Shown here piece by piece: positions 1-7,542 of a DNA stretch of 64,000 nt (positions within the stretch are counted from its first letter, which is position 1; every line of letters starts with the position of its first letter). The notes beneath the pieces were generated by a model. The model saw nothing but the letters and a program-made list of their open reading frames with translations. It had not been told where the DNA came from and ran no database searches. The stretch spans positions 1-64,000 of the forward strand of contig DATJSN010000092.1 in the NCBI GenBank assembly GCA_035504095.1, read 5' to 3'. The DNA is from DATJSN01 sp035504095 (lineage in GTDB: Bacteria > Planctomycetota > Phycisphaerae > WQYP01). The position numbers were made by a program, and so were the translations under genes.

Positions 1-2
1 GA

Positions 3-125
3 TTCATGCAATATTGTGGACATGAGATAGACTCCAATCTTTCATTTCTATTGTATCGGACAAACGAAGCAAAAGCAATAGCCGAAATAATCGAAATGGC
101 GGCGCTGGGCATGCAGCCAGGTTGA
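3..125 (+). CDS. C-terminal end of an unidentified protein (5' partial)
   Basis: An open frame enters from the left edge and runs 40 codons to a TGA at 123-125. The encoded tail reads like real protein, with an amphipathic Glu/Ala/Ile-rich helix near the end (EAKAIAEIIEMAALGMQPG). No family is recognised. It could also be chance coding, because only 40 codons are visible. Confidence 0.3.
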   Translation, partial: FMQYCGHEIDSNLSFLLYRTNEAKAIAEIIEMAALGMQPG

Positions 126-144
126 AAACGCTTTTAGGATCTTT

Positions 145-213
145 TAACCACGAAAAACGATCCGCAGATTAACGCAGATTTTTTACCACGAAAAATTTTG
201 AAAACACGAAAGG
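145..213. repeat. dispersed intergenic repeat (CGCAGATTAACGCAGATT type)
   Basis: This stretch has ACCACGAAAAA twice and the phrase CCGCAGATTAACGCAGATT. The same vocabulary recurs between genes at about 1683-1712, 2822-2886, 4389-4413, 4895-4930, 6488-6515, 7279-7515, 15322-15350, 15580-15665, 16195-16230 and 17385-17456. It has no coding capacity of its own. I know such phrases from intergenic regions of planctomycete and verrucomicrobial genomes; their function is unknown. Confidence 0.75.
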
Positions 214-237
214 CGTTGCAAGCCGGCTAATGGCTAT

Positions 238-264
238 CGGGATTCAAGGTGAAATACTGGATGC
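238..264 (+). repeat. 27-bp direct repeat, left copy
   Basis: It is identical in 26 of 27 positions to 716-742 (the difference is T at 249, C at 727). The two copies bracket the small gene at 303-695. The right copy runs into a decayed transposase tail, so both copies probably come from the same insertion sequence. Confidence 0.7.
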
Positions 265-302
265 TGACCCATAATGTTCCCCATAGTAAAATAGAATCAA
301 TT

Positions 303-695
303 ATGACTTTTTATGCCGACCTTACGCCGTACACATATCTGCCTAATCGTCCGGCTGCCTTGAATGTCGGTTGGCTAGACAAGGGTCACCCTTACATTAA
401 AGGCCAAATGCCAACTGAATTACTCCAAAAACTTCGAACGCTGGCAGTAACTAATCGCATAAATCAGACTCGAGGATTTCATGACTGCAATCTTTGCGAA
501 AATCTATCTATCAACACAGTGATTAACACAGAGTTTGATGGACGATCATACAGATTGGGTTCCGCAGAAATCTGGGTGACATCGCCGACTGGCGTATCAT
601 ATGCCGCCCCTAATTTAATTATTCATTACATTGAAGTTCACAGCTATCTCCCACCAAGTGTGTTTTTGGAAACGTTGGCAAAGCTAAAGGATTAA
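303..695 (+). CDS. small conserved hypothetical protein (DUF7919-like)
   Basis: The 130-aa product starts MTFYADLTPYTYLP and then shows NVGWLDKGHPYIKG, RGFHDCNLC, LGSAEIWV and a C-terminal block LIIHYIEVHSYLPP. From memory this series matches a family of small uncharacterised proteins, probably DUF7919, found in Streptomyces and other soil bacteria. The function is unknown. The CxxC pair and His residues could bind metal, which is inference. The frame is open further upstream to a GTG at 249, but that part lies inside a 27-bp repeat shared with 716-742, so I place the start at the ATG at 303. The family also tends to begin near MTFY. No strong ribosome site is visible. Confidence 0.6.
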   Translation: MTFYADLTPYTYLPNRPAALNVGWLDKGHPYIKGQMPTELLQKLRTLAVTNRINQTRGFHDCNLCENLSINTVINTEFDGRSYRLGSAEIWVTSPTGVSYAAPNLIIHYIEVHSYLPPSVFLETLAKLKD

Positions 696-715
696 AGATT
701 GCGGCTTTTAATTGC

Positions 716-742
716 CGGGATTCAAGGCGAAATACTGGATGC
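716..742 (+). repeat. 27-bp direct repeat, right copy
   Basis: This is the partner of 238-264. Its last codons read directly into the transposase remnant that starts at 739. Confidence 0.7.
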
Positions 743-931
743 CGTGCTTTACATGACTGACTAATGTCTTCAGTAAGAAAGTTGAGAACCTACAGCACAA
801 TGTGGCACTGCATTATTATGTATTATAATTATTGTCGGATTCATCAAACGCTTCGCGTCACCCCGGCGATGGAGGACGGTTTGACTGACCACGTTTGGGA
901 AATTGAAGATTTGTTGGCGCTGATTGACTAA
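739..931 (+). pseudogene. decayed IS1-like transposase, C-terminal remnant
   Basis: Reading from 739 gives a stretch that ends in LTNVFSKKVENLQHNVALHYY after one internal TGA at 754-756. A one-base frame change near 826-830 then leads into MYYNYCRIHQTLRVTPAM followed by DHVWEIEDLLALID and a stop at 929-931. I recognise this as the C-terminus of a common transposase family (usual form VENHxxAVALHFMYYNFxRIHxTLRVTPAM), generally annotated as IS1-family. The in-frame stop, the frameshift and the missing N-terminal part make it a dead fragment. It is evidence of past insertion in the patch before rpmB. Confidence 0.75.
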
Positions 932-948
932 ACGAAAATTGGGCATGT

Positions 949-1296
949 ATGGCAAATATTAATGAAAACATTGCCTTTTTGGTCGACAAATGGTGTGAGC
1001 GTCGTTCTTTATTGCTTCTGCGATATATCTTGCCCTTTTGGCCAATATGGCGCGAACCCGAGTTTCTGAACGATCAGTGGCGGAGAGTATGGGCTGGATT
1101 TCGACATATACGTACCTACCATCGAGATGAGCTTTTACGGTATGGCGAGTACGAAAAAGTAAACGAAATTCTCACATATCTTTGCCAAGTAGTACCTACC
1201 CCACAATTGCCAGAAGATATTGATAAAATAGCAGATCGGATCATAAAGACTATTTGGCCACAAAGTGACGAAAAACCATCAACCGAAAAATTTTAA
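949..1296 (+). CDS. hypothetical protein, 115 aa
   Basis: The protein starts at an ATG 17 bases after the transposase remnant. It is rich in Trp and Arg (WCERR, PFWPIWREPEF, WRRVWAGFRHIR) and predicted largely helical, with no signal peptide and no clear membrane segment apart from a short hydrophobic run LLLLRYILPF. No family is recognised. Codon use looks like an accessory gene. It lies between an IS remnant and the rpmB promoter, so it may be recently acquired cargo. Confidence 0.5.
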   Translation: MANINENIAFLVDKWCERRSLLLLRYILPFWPIWREPEFLNDQWRRVWAGFRHIRTYHRDELLRYGEYEKVNEILTYLCQVVPTPQLPEDIDKIADRIIKTIWPQSDEKPSTEKF

Positions 1297-1332
1297 ATTT
1301 CAAACTGACGCACTACCCACTTTCGCGATGCC

Positions 1333-1360
1333 TTGAAAAAGTTCGCGAATTCCTTATAGT
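1333..1360 (+). promoter_or_regulatory. predicted sigma-70 type promoter of rpmB
   Basis: TTGAAA at 1333-1338 and TATAGT at 1355-1360 are separated by 16 bp. The start point would be near 1367, about 40 bp before the rpmB ATG. AGGAG at 1395-1399 is a good ribosome site. Confidence 0.5.
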
Positions 1361-1407
1361 TGATGATCTTTAATTAACCCTTTGGGATTAGCCTCAGGAG
1401 ACGGAAT

Positions 1408-1680
1408 ATGCCTCATGTTTGTAATTATACCGGTCGCAAGACACGCATCGGCCGGCAGTGCACATATCGCGGTAAGGCCAAATACCTCGGCGGCGTCGGC
1501 ATCAAGATCACCGGCCGCAGCGCCCGAAAATTCAAGCCCAACCTCCAGAAGGTGCGGGTGCTGATCGACGGCAAACCCGTCCGTGTTTGGGCTTCGACCA
1601 AGGCGATTAAAACCGGCCTGGTGATCAAGCGGGTTGCCCGAAGGTATACATACCGTAAACCGGCGGCGGCCACAGCATAA
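1408..1680 (+). CDS. rpmB: 50S ribosomal protein bL28
   Basis: The 90-aa product is bL28, a protein of the large ribosomal subunit. It shows the family order: N-terminal CNYTGRKTRIGRQ, a middle GRSARKFKPNLQKVRV and a C-terminal VRVWASTKAIKTGLV. Basic residues dominate, as expected for rRNA contact. The start is supported by an AGGAG ribosome site about 8 bp upstream. It has its own predicted promoter and may be transcribed on into gatC, 50 bp downstream across a fragment of the dispersed intergenic repeat. Confidence 0.97.
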   Translation: MPHVCNYTGRKTRIGRQCTYRGKAKYLGGVGIKITGRSARKFKPNLQKVRVLIDGKPVRVWASTKAIKTGLVIKRVARRYTYRKPAAATA

Positions 1681-1730
1681 CGTGGTCCGCAGATTAAGCA
1701 GATTGACGCATATTTTTCTAAAGAAACTTC

Positions 1731-2039
1731 ATGGCTGAGACTCTTTCCGAACAACAGGTCGAGCACGTCGCCAAACTCTCGCGGCTTAAGCTAAAGCCCG
1801 AGGACGTGCAGCGCTATTCAAAACAAATTTCATCCATTCTGGATTACGTAGCACAACTGCAGGAAGTGAACGTGGAAGGGCTTGTGCCCATGTCCCATCC
1901 ATTGTCGCTGCACAGCGTGATGCGCGAAGACGTGGTTAAACCGTCACTGAGCGTTGCGCAGGTTCTGGCCAATGCCCCGGGTAAACAGGGGCCATTTTTC
2001 ACGGTTCCCAAGGTGCTGGATGTGGGCAGCAGCGGCTAA
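1731..2039 (+). CDS. gatC: Asp-tRNA(Asn)/Glu-tRNA(Gln) amidotransferase subunit C
   Basis: GatC is the small scaffold subunit of the GatCAB complex, which turns mischarged Glu-tRNA(Gln) or Asp-tRNA(Asn) into the correct amide forms. The 102-aa product has the family features VEHVAKLSRLKL near the N-terminus, a central ILDYVAQLQEVNVEGLVPMSHP and a late MREDVVKPSL. The length is typical (about 95-105 aa). The partners gatA and gatB follow on the same strand but are separated by a lipoprotein gene and a nuclease-like gene. The intergenic repeat just upstream could affect readthrough from rpmB. Confidence 0.95.
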   Translation: MAETLSEQQVEHVAKLSRLKLKPEDVQRYSKQISSILDYVAQLQEVNVEGLVPMSHPLSLHSVMREDVVKPSLSVAQVLANAPGKQGPFFTVPKVLDVGSSG

Positions 2040-2230
2040 ACGACGCGGCTGAAGTAAAAATTCAAAAGGCAAAAACCGATCCCGACAAATCTGGAGAAGC
2101 CCATCCCACTTTTTCGTGGTTCAATTTTCAGATTCCGGGCACTCGCCAAGTTCAGATATACGCTTTAATATGTTGTTTCGGCGGCAAATGACGCCGGAAG
2201 ATGATTTGGTTCTCGGTAACATGGTGAATT

Positions 2231-2821
2231 ATGCCGGTTATTCGCACTGTTCGCATTTTTTTCTGTTTCTCGTTTGCCGCCCTTCTATTGGCGGCGGGAT
2301 GCCAGAGTCAGCCGCCTGCGCCGCCCATTCAGGGGGACATCAGCACGACGTCGCCCCAGGAGCAAATAACGCCGGTTCGAGAGACCGTAGGCGTGACTAC
2401 TACCCCCCCATCGGGAACTCAGATGGTCGCCGGCACATATACATTTACTATTCCGCAGACGGTTACCCTCTTTAAGAGAATCAACGGAACGATGCAGCAG
2501 TATCTGCTTTATAAGGGCCAGCCGACGGCGGATCAGACGCCTTTCATGACTGTTACGGTGGCCCCGAACGTACAGCAGACCACCGCGACCGATCCGAATT
2601 TTCAAATTCAGGGGCAGCGGACCTATACCCTCAACGGCCTGGCGGCACAGGAATGGACGGGGTATACGGCGGATAAGGCGCCGTTTACGGAAATCATTCT
2701 GAGCAATTCTTCCGGCGGATTTAAACTGGACGCATTGGCCGTGGCCACGGATGAATCGACGCGCGAGCTGGCGTTGAGCATTTTACAGAGCATTCAGTGG
2801 CAGCCGGTGGAAAATCAGTGA
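2231..2821 (+). CDS. predicted lipoprotein of unknown function
   Basis: The 196-aa product begins with a hydrophobic signal (IFFCFSFAALLLAAGC) ending in a lipobox LAAGC with Cys near residue 24, so it is probably a membrane-anchored lipoprotein. A Pro/Gln/Thr-rich linker follows, then a globular part with TYTFTIPQTVTLFKRING and a C-terminal EILSNSSGGFKLDALAVA. The pattern suggests a beta-rich domain, but I do not recognise the family. It lies between gatC and gatA on the same strand and has no obvious functional link to tRNA amidation. GGTGA just before the ATG may serve as the ribosome site. Confidence 0.75.
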   Translation: MPVIRTVRIFFCFSFAALLLAAGCQSQPPAPPIQGDISTTSPQEQITPVRETVGVTTTPPSGTQMVAGTYTFTIPQTVTLFKRINGTMQQYLLYKGQPTADQTPFMTVTVAPNVQQTTATDPNFQIQGQRTYTLNGLAAQEWTGYTADKAPFTEIILSNSSGGFKLDALAVATDESTRELALSILQSIQWQPVENQ

Positions 2822-2886
2822 GTCTTAGCCACAGAGTCCACAGAGATCACAGAGTTTTTTTATCAAAAAAACACAAAGATGTTTTT
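2822..2886. repeat. dispersed intergenic repeat (CCACAGAG type)
   Basis: This holds CCACAGAGTCCACAGAGATCACAGAG followed by poly-T and poly-A runs. It is the second phrase of the repeat vocabulary seen through the window and sits in the short gap before gatA. Confidence 0.6.
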
Positions 2887-2906
2887 TAATTTTAAGATAG
2901 ATTCTT

Positions 2907-4376
2907 ATGTCCAGTGAATTAACAACTTTAACTGCTCGGGAACTACGCGACAAAATCGCCACGCGCGAAGTGACTTCGACAGAGGCCACCGCGGCGGTAT
3001 TTGATGCGATTACAAAGTTCAATCCTGTCCTGCACGCTTTTAATTCCACCTTCCATGAACAGGCGATGGAACAGGCGAAAAAAATCGATAACCAAATCGC
3101 CGCGGGCAAAAAATTGGGTCCGCTGGCCGGCGTACCGGTGGCCATTAAAGACAATATCTGCACGACATTCGGCACGACCACCTGCTCATCAAAAATGCTG
3201 GAAAATTTCCGCAGTCCGTACGACGCGACGGTGATTGAAAAACTCCGCGCCGCGGGTGCGGTGTTTGTGGGAAAAACCAATCTGGATGAATTCGCGATGG
3301 GCAGTTCGACGGAAAACTCGGCTTTCGGCCCGACGCATAATCCGTGGAATACCAAATGCGTACCCGGCGGTTCGTCCGGTGGTTCTGCGGCGGCCATGGC
3401 GGCGGGGCTCTGTTTTGCCGCGCTGGGTTCGGACACCGGCGGATCGATTCGCCAGCCGGCGTCGCTGTGCGGGATCGTGGGGCTTAAACCAACTTATGGT
3501 CTGGTTTCGCGCTATGGGCTTGTGGCGTTTGCCAGCTCGCTGGATCAGATCGGCCCGATGACGCGCACGGTGGGCGACGCGGCGCTAGTGCTGCAAACCA
3601 TCGCCGGTCATGATCCGCTGGATTCAACAAGCTGGCCGGAGCCCGTGGAAGATTACCTGAGCGAACTGGATAAACCCATGGAAACAGTTCGCATAGGCCT
3701 GCCCGCGGAATTCGGCGGCGAGGGAACCAGCGCGGAAGTGGCCGCGGCCATTAAGAACGCCGTTGATTTCTATGCCGCGCAAGGGGCAAAAATTGTGCCG
3801 GTGAATTTGCCGCATACGCGCTACGGCATCGCGGCGTATTACGTGATCGCTCCGGCGGAAGCTTCGAGCAATTTGGCGCGCTACGACGGCGTACATTACG
3901 GGCATCGCACGGCGAATCCGGAAGACCTTTACGATTTATACGCCGCCAGCCGTGCGGAGGGTTTCGGCCCGGAAGTGCAGCGGCGCATTATGCTGGGGAC
4001 TTATGCGCTTTCTTCGGGTTATTACGACGCGTATTACCTGCGGGCACTAAAAATCCGGCAACTCATCAAACGCGACTTCGATGAAGCCTTTAAGCTTTGC
4101 GATTTTATCGTCTGCCCCACTTCACCGACGACGGCGTTTGAAATTGGATCCAAGAGCGGCGACCCGTTGCAGATGTATTTGTGCGACGTATTTACGGTAA
4201 CCTGCAACATCGCCGGCATACCAGGATTGAACTTACCCTGTGGATTTTCGGCGGACGGATTGCCGATCGGCCTGCAGTTACTGGGGCCGACATTCAGCGA
4301 AAAACGGATGTTGCGGCTGGCGCACCAGTATGAGAAAAATCATGACTGGATCAAGCGAAGGCCGAAACTGGCGTGA
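2907..4376 (+). CDS. gatA: Asp-tRNA(Asn)/Glu-tRNA(Gln) amidotransferase subunit A
   Basis: GatA is the glutaminase subunit of GatCAB and releases ammonia from glutamine through an amidase fold. The 489-aa product has the full amidase signature. The catalytic Lys is in AIKDN (residue 81), the cis-Ser in GGSSGGS (156), and the nucleophile Ser in DTGGSIRQPAS (180). These match the known Lys79/Ser154/Ser178 triad of Staphylococcus GatA with a shift of two. The C-terminus ends in the usual FSEKRMLRLAHQYE region. The length is normal and no defect is seen. A GxxExxY gene begins 10-55 bp downstream, separating it from gatB. Confidence 0.97.
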   Translation: MSSELTTLTARELRDKIATREVTSTEATAAVFDAITKFNPVLHAFNSTFHEQAMEQAKKIDNQIAAGKKLGPLAGVPVAIKDNICTTFGTTTCSSKMLENFRSPYDATVIEKLRAAGAVFVGKTNLDEFAMGSSTENSAFGPTHNPWNTKCVPGGSSGGSAAAMAAGLCFAALGSDTGGSIRQPASLCGIVGLKPTYGLVSRYGLVAFASSLDQIGPMTRTVGDAALVLQTIAGHDPLDSTSWPEPVEDYLSELDKPMETVRIGLPAEFGGEGTSAEVAAAIKNAVDFYAAQGAKIVPVNLPHTRYGIAAYYVIAPAEASSNLARYDGVHYGHRTANPEDLYDLYAASRAEGFGPEVQRRIMLGTYALSSGYYDAYYLRALKIRQLIKRDFDEAFKLCDFIVCPTSPTTAFEIGSKSGDPLQMYLCDVFTVTCNIAGIPGLNLPCGFSADGLPIGLQLLGPTFSEKRMLRLAHQYEKNHDWIKRRPKLA

Positions 4377-4390
4377 ATTTCATCGATGAA

Positions 4391-4408
4391 TCCGCAGATG
4401 ACGCCGAT
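4391..4408 (+). repeat. 18-bp inverted repeat, left arm
   Basis: TCCGCAGATGACGCCGAT is a perfect reverse complement of 4908-4925. The two arms enclose the GxxExxY gene. The arm also belongs to the dispersed CCGCAGAT repeat vocabulary. Confidence 0.8.
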
Positions 4409-4430
4409 TTTCGCAGAAGAAGGCGAGACT

Positions 4431-4898
4431 ATGAATAAACAAACCAATGAACACCTGATTAATCCACGTTTAGCAGCACTATCGGCGGGTGAAAAGCCTT
4501 GTATGGACCAGTCTTTGGATCACGATCCCCAAACGTATGCCATCATCGGCGCGGCAATGGAAGTCCATAAAATGCTCGGGCGCGGTTTTCTCGAACCCGT
4601 TTATCAGGAAGCCTTCGCCTGTGAAATGACGGCCAGGAGCATTCCCTTTGAGCGTGAAGTCGACATACAACTGATTTATAAAGGACAAAAACTTAAGACT
4701 TCATACCGTGTGGATTTTTTATGTTATGGTGAAATTATCGCCGAATTAAAAGCCCTGGATGAGATCACAGGGCGAGAGCGATCGCAGGTGATAAATTATT
4801 TGAAGGCAACTGGTCTATCCCGTGCCCTGTTGATTAACTTTGGATCGGCCAGTCTTCGTCATGAAAGATTCGTCAATCAATATTCGGGTTCCTCATAA
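4431..4898 (+). CDS. GxxExxY protein (PD-(D/E)XK nuclease-like, PDDEXK_3)
   Basis: The product carries the motif GFLEPVYQEA, which gives the GxxExxY family its name, then YRVDFLCYGEIIAELKAL, which fits the D...ExK core of the PD-(D/E)XK nuclease superfamily, and a C-terminal RSQVINYLKATGLSRALLINFG. The family is known but its biological role is not. The frame is open from 4386, but the first 15 codons lie in a repeat arm, so I prefer the ATG at 4431 after AAGGCGAG. A later ATG at 4503 would give 131 aa, the usual family length. The gene is inserted between gatA and gatB and is flanked by perfect 18-bp inverted repeats, which suggests a mobile cassette. Nuclease activity is inferred only. Confidence 0.85.
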   Translation: MNKQTNEHLINPRLAALSAGEKPCMDQSLDHDPQTYAIIGAAMEVHKMLGRGFLEPVYQEAFACEMTARSIPFEREVDIQLIYKGQKLKTSYRVDFLCYGEIIAELKALDEITGRERSQVINYLKATGLSRALLINFGSASLRHERFVNQYSGSS

Positions 4899-4907
4899 TC
4901 CGCGGTC

Positions 4908-4925
4908 ATCGGCGTCATCTGCGGA
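4908..4925 (-). repeat. 18-bp inverted repeat, right arm
   Basis: This is the perfect reverse complement of 4391-4408 and lies 10 bp after the stop of the GxxExxY gene. Confidence 0.8.
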
Positions 4926-4972
4926 TGAATACTTGACACGATGAATCAGAAGAGAACAGATTACGGAAATTT

Positions 4973-6487
4973 ATGACAACCACACAAACAACGCCGGAAT
5001 ATAAGGTTTTGATCGGGATGGAAATCCACGTGCAGTTGGCCACTAAGTCCAAGATGTTCACGGGCGCGGCCAACGGCTTTGGCGGCGAACCAAACAGCCA
5101 GGTGGACCCGGTTGTATTGGGATTGCCGGGCGTTTTGCCCGTGATCAACAAACGCGCGGTGGAAATGGCAATGATGGTGGGCATGGCACTCAATTGCCGG
5201 ATCGCGCAGCAAACCAAGTGGGATCGGAAAAGTTATTACTATCCGGATTTGCCGAAGAATTATCAGATCAGCCAGTATGACCAGCCGCTATGCGTTTCGG
5301 GGCAGGTGGAACTGCCGCTGCCGGATGGATCGTCCAAAGGCGTGCGCATACGCCGGGCGCATCTGGAAGAGGACGCGGGCAAGCTTCTGCATGAAGGCTC
5401 GGCGAACGATTCGCTGGTCGATTTAAACCGCGCGGGCACGCCATTGCTGGAGATAGTGACGGAGCCGGATTTGAATTCGCCGGAAGAAGCGCGGCTGTTT
5501 GGCGAGGAACTGCGGCGGATATGCCGGTATCTGGGCGTATCGCAGGGGATTATGCAACAAGGGCACATGCGTTTTGAGCCGAATATTAACCTGCACATTT
5601 TCCAGGCGGGAAAAACGATCAAGACGCCTATTACAGAAGTAAAGAATCTCAACAGTTTTCGTTCGGTTGAACGGGCATGCGCTTATGAAATTCAGCGGCA
5701 GTTGGCTGCATGGCTGGGTGATCCGAGCAGCACGCCGGCGCAGGGCAAATCGACTCGCGGCTGGGATGACGACAAAGGCGTCACCCTGCTGCAGCGAGAA
5801 AAAGAAGAAGCACATGATTACCGCTATTTTCCCGATCCGGATTTAGTCCCGTTGTTCGCCGGCGAGTCATGGGTCAATACGGTTCGCAAGGAACTTGTGG
5901 AGTTGCCGATTCAGCGGCGCCAGCGGTATCAAATGCAGCTTGGCCTGTCGGCCAAGGAAGCGTTTTCATTAACGGAAGAAAAACCGGTTTCCGATTTATT
6001 CCAGGAAATTCTGCTGCTTGGCGCACCGGCCAAGCGGGCGGCGAATATTCTATTAGGCCCGGCGGCTAAGCTGGCCAATGAACGCAGCAGTGAGCGTAGC
6101 GGCGCGGAAGCTAAACCCATACTAATTAGCGACTTACCGGTAACCGCCATGCAATACGCCGATCTGGTGAAACTCGCGGAAGAGGGAACAATCAGCGCCA
6201 CGGCGGCTGCGACCATATTTGAAGCGCTGGCCGCGAACCCGGGAAGTGATCCGGCAGAGTTGGCAAAAGAAAAAGGGCTGATCCAGGTGCGCGACGCCGG
6301 ACAGACAGAAGCGTGGGTAAAACAAGCTCTGGAGCAGAATCCGCAGGCGGTGAACGATTACAAAAACAATCCCAAGAAAAAACAGGCGTCGCTGGGCTTC
6401 TTGCGCGGCGCGGTGATGAAAGCCAGCGGAGGCAAAGCCGATCCGAAAATGGTGGGGCAAATTCTGGAAGAAAAACTGAATCAATAA
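4973..6487 (+). CDS. gatB: Asp-tRNA(Asn)/Glu-tRNA(Gln) amidotransferase subunit B
   Basis: GatB binds the mischarged tRNA, activates the aminoacyl side chain with ATP and receives ammonia from GatA. The 504-aa product has the N-terminal IGMEIHVQLAT, the long cradle domain with YYYPDLPKNYQISQYDQP and MRFEPNINLHI, the link EEAHDYRYFPDPDLVPL, and a C-terminal YqeY-like helical tail ending in GAVMKASGGKADPKMVGQIL. The short insert TRGWDDDKGVTLLQREKEE is present in other members. The length is normal. The gene is complete and in the same direction as gatC and gatA, so the complex is probably functional despite the inserted genes. Confidence 0.97.
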   Translation: MTTTQTTPEYKVLIGMEIHVQLATKSKMFTGAANGFGGEPNSQVDPVVLGLPGVLPVINKRAVEMAMMVGMALNCRIAQQTKWDRKSYYYPDLPKNYQISQYDQPLCVSGQVELPLPDGSSKGVRIRRAHLEEDAGKLLHEGSANDSLVDLNRAGTPLLEIVTEPDLNSPEEARLFGEELRRICRYLGVSQGIMQQGHMRFEPNINLHIFQAGKTIKTPITEVKNLNSFRSVERACAYEIQRQLAAWLGDPSSTPAQGKSTRGWDDDKGVTLLQREKEEAHDYRYFPDPDLVPLFAGESWVNTVRKELVELPIQRRQRYQMQLGLSAKEAFSLTEEKPVSDLFQEILLLGAPAKRAANILLGPAAKLANERSSERSGAEAKPILISDLPVTAMQYADLVKLAEEGTISATAAATIFEALAANPGSDPAELAKEKGLIQVRDAGQTEAWVKQALEQNPQAVNDYKNNPKKKQASLGFLRGAVMKASGGKADPKMVGQILEEKLNQ

Positions 6488-6520
6488 TTAAGCCATAGAG
6501 ACCACAGAGGTATTGTAAAG
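6488..6520. repeat. dispersed intergenic repeat fragment
   Basis: A short copy of the CCACAGAG-type phrase (AAGCCATAGAGACCACAGAG) follows the gatB stop directly. Confidence 0.5.
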
Positions 6521-6561
6521 TGCGGTGAATATGACTATAATGACTACATTGGTTATATTTA

Positions 6562-6855
6562 ATGAAGCAGACCACTATGGGCATTCAAATCAAAGGCAAT
6601 AAAAAAGGCGGTGGCTCATGGAGCGTCGCCCAAGCCAAGGCAAGGTTTAGTATGGTGGTACAACGCGCCGAGTCAGATGGTCCGCAAATCATCACCCGGC
6701 ACGGCCAAAATAAAGCGGTGGTTGTTTCGGCGGAAGAATGGAAGCGTAAAACACACCGCAGCGGCAATCTGGCTGAATTTCTGGCCGCGGGCCTTAGAGG
6801 ATCGGGCTTAAAGATTCACCGATCTAAACGCCCGATGCGCGGGATCGATCTGTGA
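6562..6855 (+). CDS. type II antitoxin, Phd/YefM family
   Basis: The 97-aa product has the Phd/YefM N-terminal fold: WSVAQAKARFSMVVQRAE, then a strand GPQIITRHGQNKAVVVSAEEWKR. This part normally binds DNA and represses its own operon. The C-terminal part (LAEFLAAGLRGSGLKIHRSKRP) would wrap around the toxin. Its TGA overlaps the GTG start of the PIN toxin gene by four bases, the usual layout of a toxin-antitoxin pair. An alternative ATG lies at 6577. Family and partner are clear; the regulation is known for the family and not shown here. Confidence 0.9.
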   Translation: MKQTTMGIQIKGNKKGGGSWSVAQAKARFSMVVQRAESDGPQIITRHGQNKAVVVSAEEWKRKTHRSGNLAEFLAAGLRGSGLKIHRSKRPMRGIDL

Positions 6856-7268
6856 ATTATCTTCTGGACACCAATGTCATCTCGGAACTGGTCAAACCGT
6901 ATCCGCAAAGTACGGTTGTCGCATGGCTTGCTGATGTCGATGAAGATCGGGTTTTTATCAGTGTGGTCACCCTGGCGGAACTCCGGCATGGAGTTGAACT
7001 TTTGCCGGTTTCCAAACGCCAAGATCGGCTTAACGCATGGCTGGGCCATGAACTGCCGGCACGTTTTGAGAAGCGGATACTCAATGTTGATGCGGCGATC
7101 GCGGACGCCTGGGGCGTTCTTACCGCGCGCCGTCAGACTGGCGGCAAGCCCGCGAGCGCAATGGATATGCTTATCGCGGCAACGGCACAAGTGCATCAAT
7201 TGACGCTCGTGACGCGGAATACGTCGGATTTTAAAGGCGTCGTAGAGCGGATATTGAATCCGTACTGA
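6852..7268 (+). CDS. type II toxin, PIN domain ribonuclease (VapC/FitB-like)
   Basis: The 138-aa product is a PIN-domain RNase of the VapC group. The acidic metal site is visible: Asp6 in LLDTNVISE with Glu12 close by, a later Asp in DAAIADAWG, and Asp in SAMDMLIAATA near residue 102. The last strand reads LTLVTRNTSDFKGV. It starts at a GTG that overlaps the antitoxin stop (GTGA), so translation is probably coupled. Family members cleave tRNA or rRNA; the target here is unknown. The antitoxin being Phd-like and not VapB-like is a common mix. Confidence 0.92.
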   Translation: MNYLLDTNVISELVKPYPQSTVVAWLADVDEDRVFISVVTLAELRHGVELLPVSKRQDRLNAWLGHELPARFEKRILNVDAAIADAWGVLTARRQTGGKPASAMDMLIAATAQVHQLTLVTRNTSDFKGVVERILNPY

Positions 7269-7278
7269 GTTTTGAAAA

Positions 7279-7515
7279 TTATCACCACGGATTACTCGGA
7301 TGGCACGGATAATTTTTTAACCACCGAGGGCACAGAAATCACCGGGTAGCGAGGAGAATCCGCAGATAACGCAGATTAGCGCGGATTTATATGTTTTTAC
7401 TTTTAACTTAATCTTCCTCTATTCTCTCAATAGTTCTCTCTGGCTTAATAATAATCTGTGTAAATCAGCGCAATCTGTGGATCGATTTATGGTTAAATCC
7501 GTGTTATCCGTGGTT
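7279..7515. repeat. cluster of dispersed intergenic repeats
   Basis: This gap is packed with repeat phrases in both orientations. CACCACGGATTACTCGGATGG, ACCACCGAGGGCACAGAAATCACC and CCGCAGATAACGCAGATTAGCG come first, then their inverted counterparts ATCTGTGTAAATCAGCGCAATC, TGTGGATCG and AAATCCGTGTTATCCGTGGTT. The block therefore has overall dyad symmetry. The frame of the next gene is open into it, but that extension is repeat-derived. Confidence 0.75.
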
Positions 7516-7542
7516 GACCCGTGGTTTGATATAATTTATTTG

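Noticed and set aside
2116..2475. A 119-codon plus-strand frame overlapping the lipoprotein start
   Set aside because: It overlaps in another frame the lipoprotein gene, which has a signal peptide and lipobox; the frame has no protein-like features.
2825..3436. A 203-codon minus-strand frame
   Set aside because: It is the antisense shadow of gatA and its end lies in a repeat.
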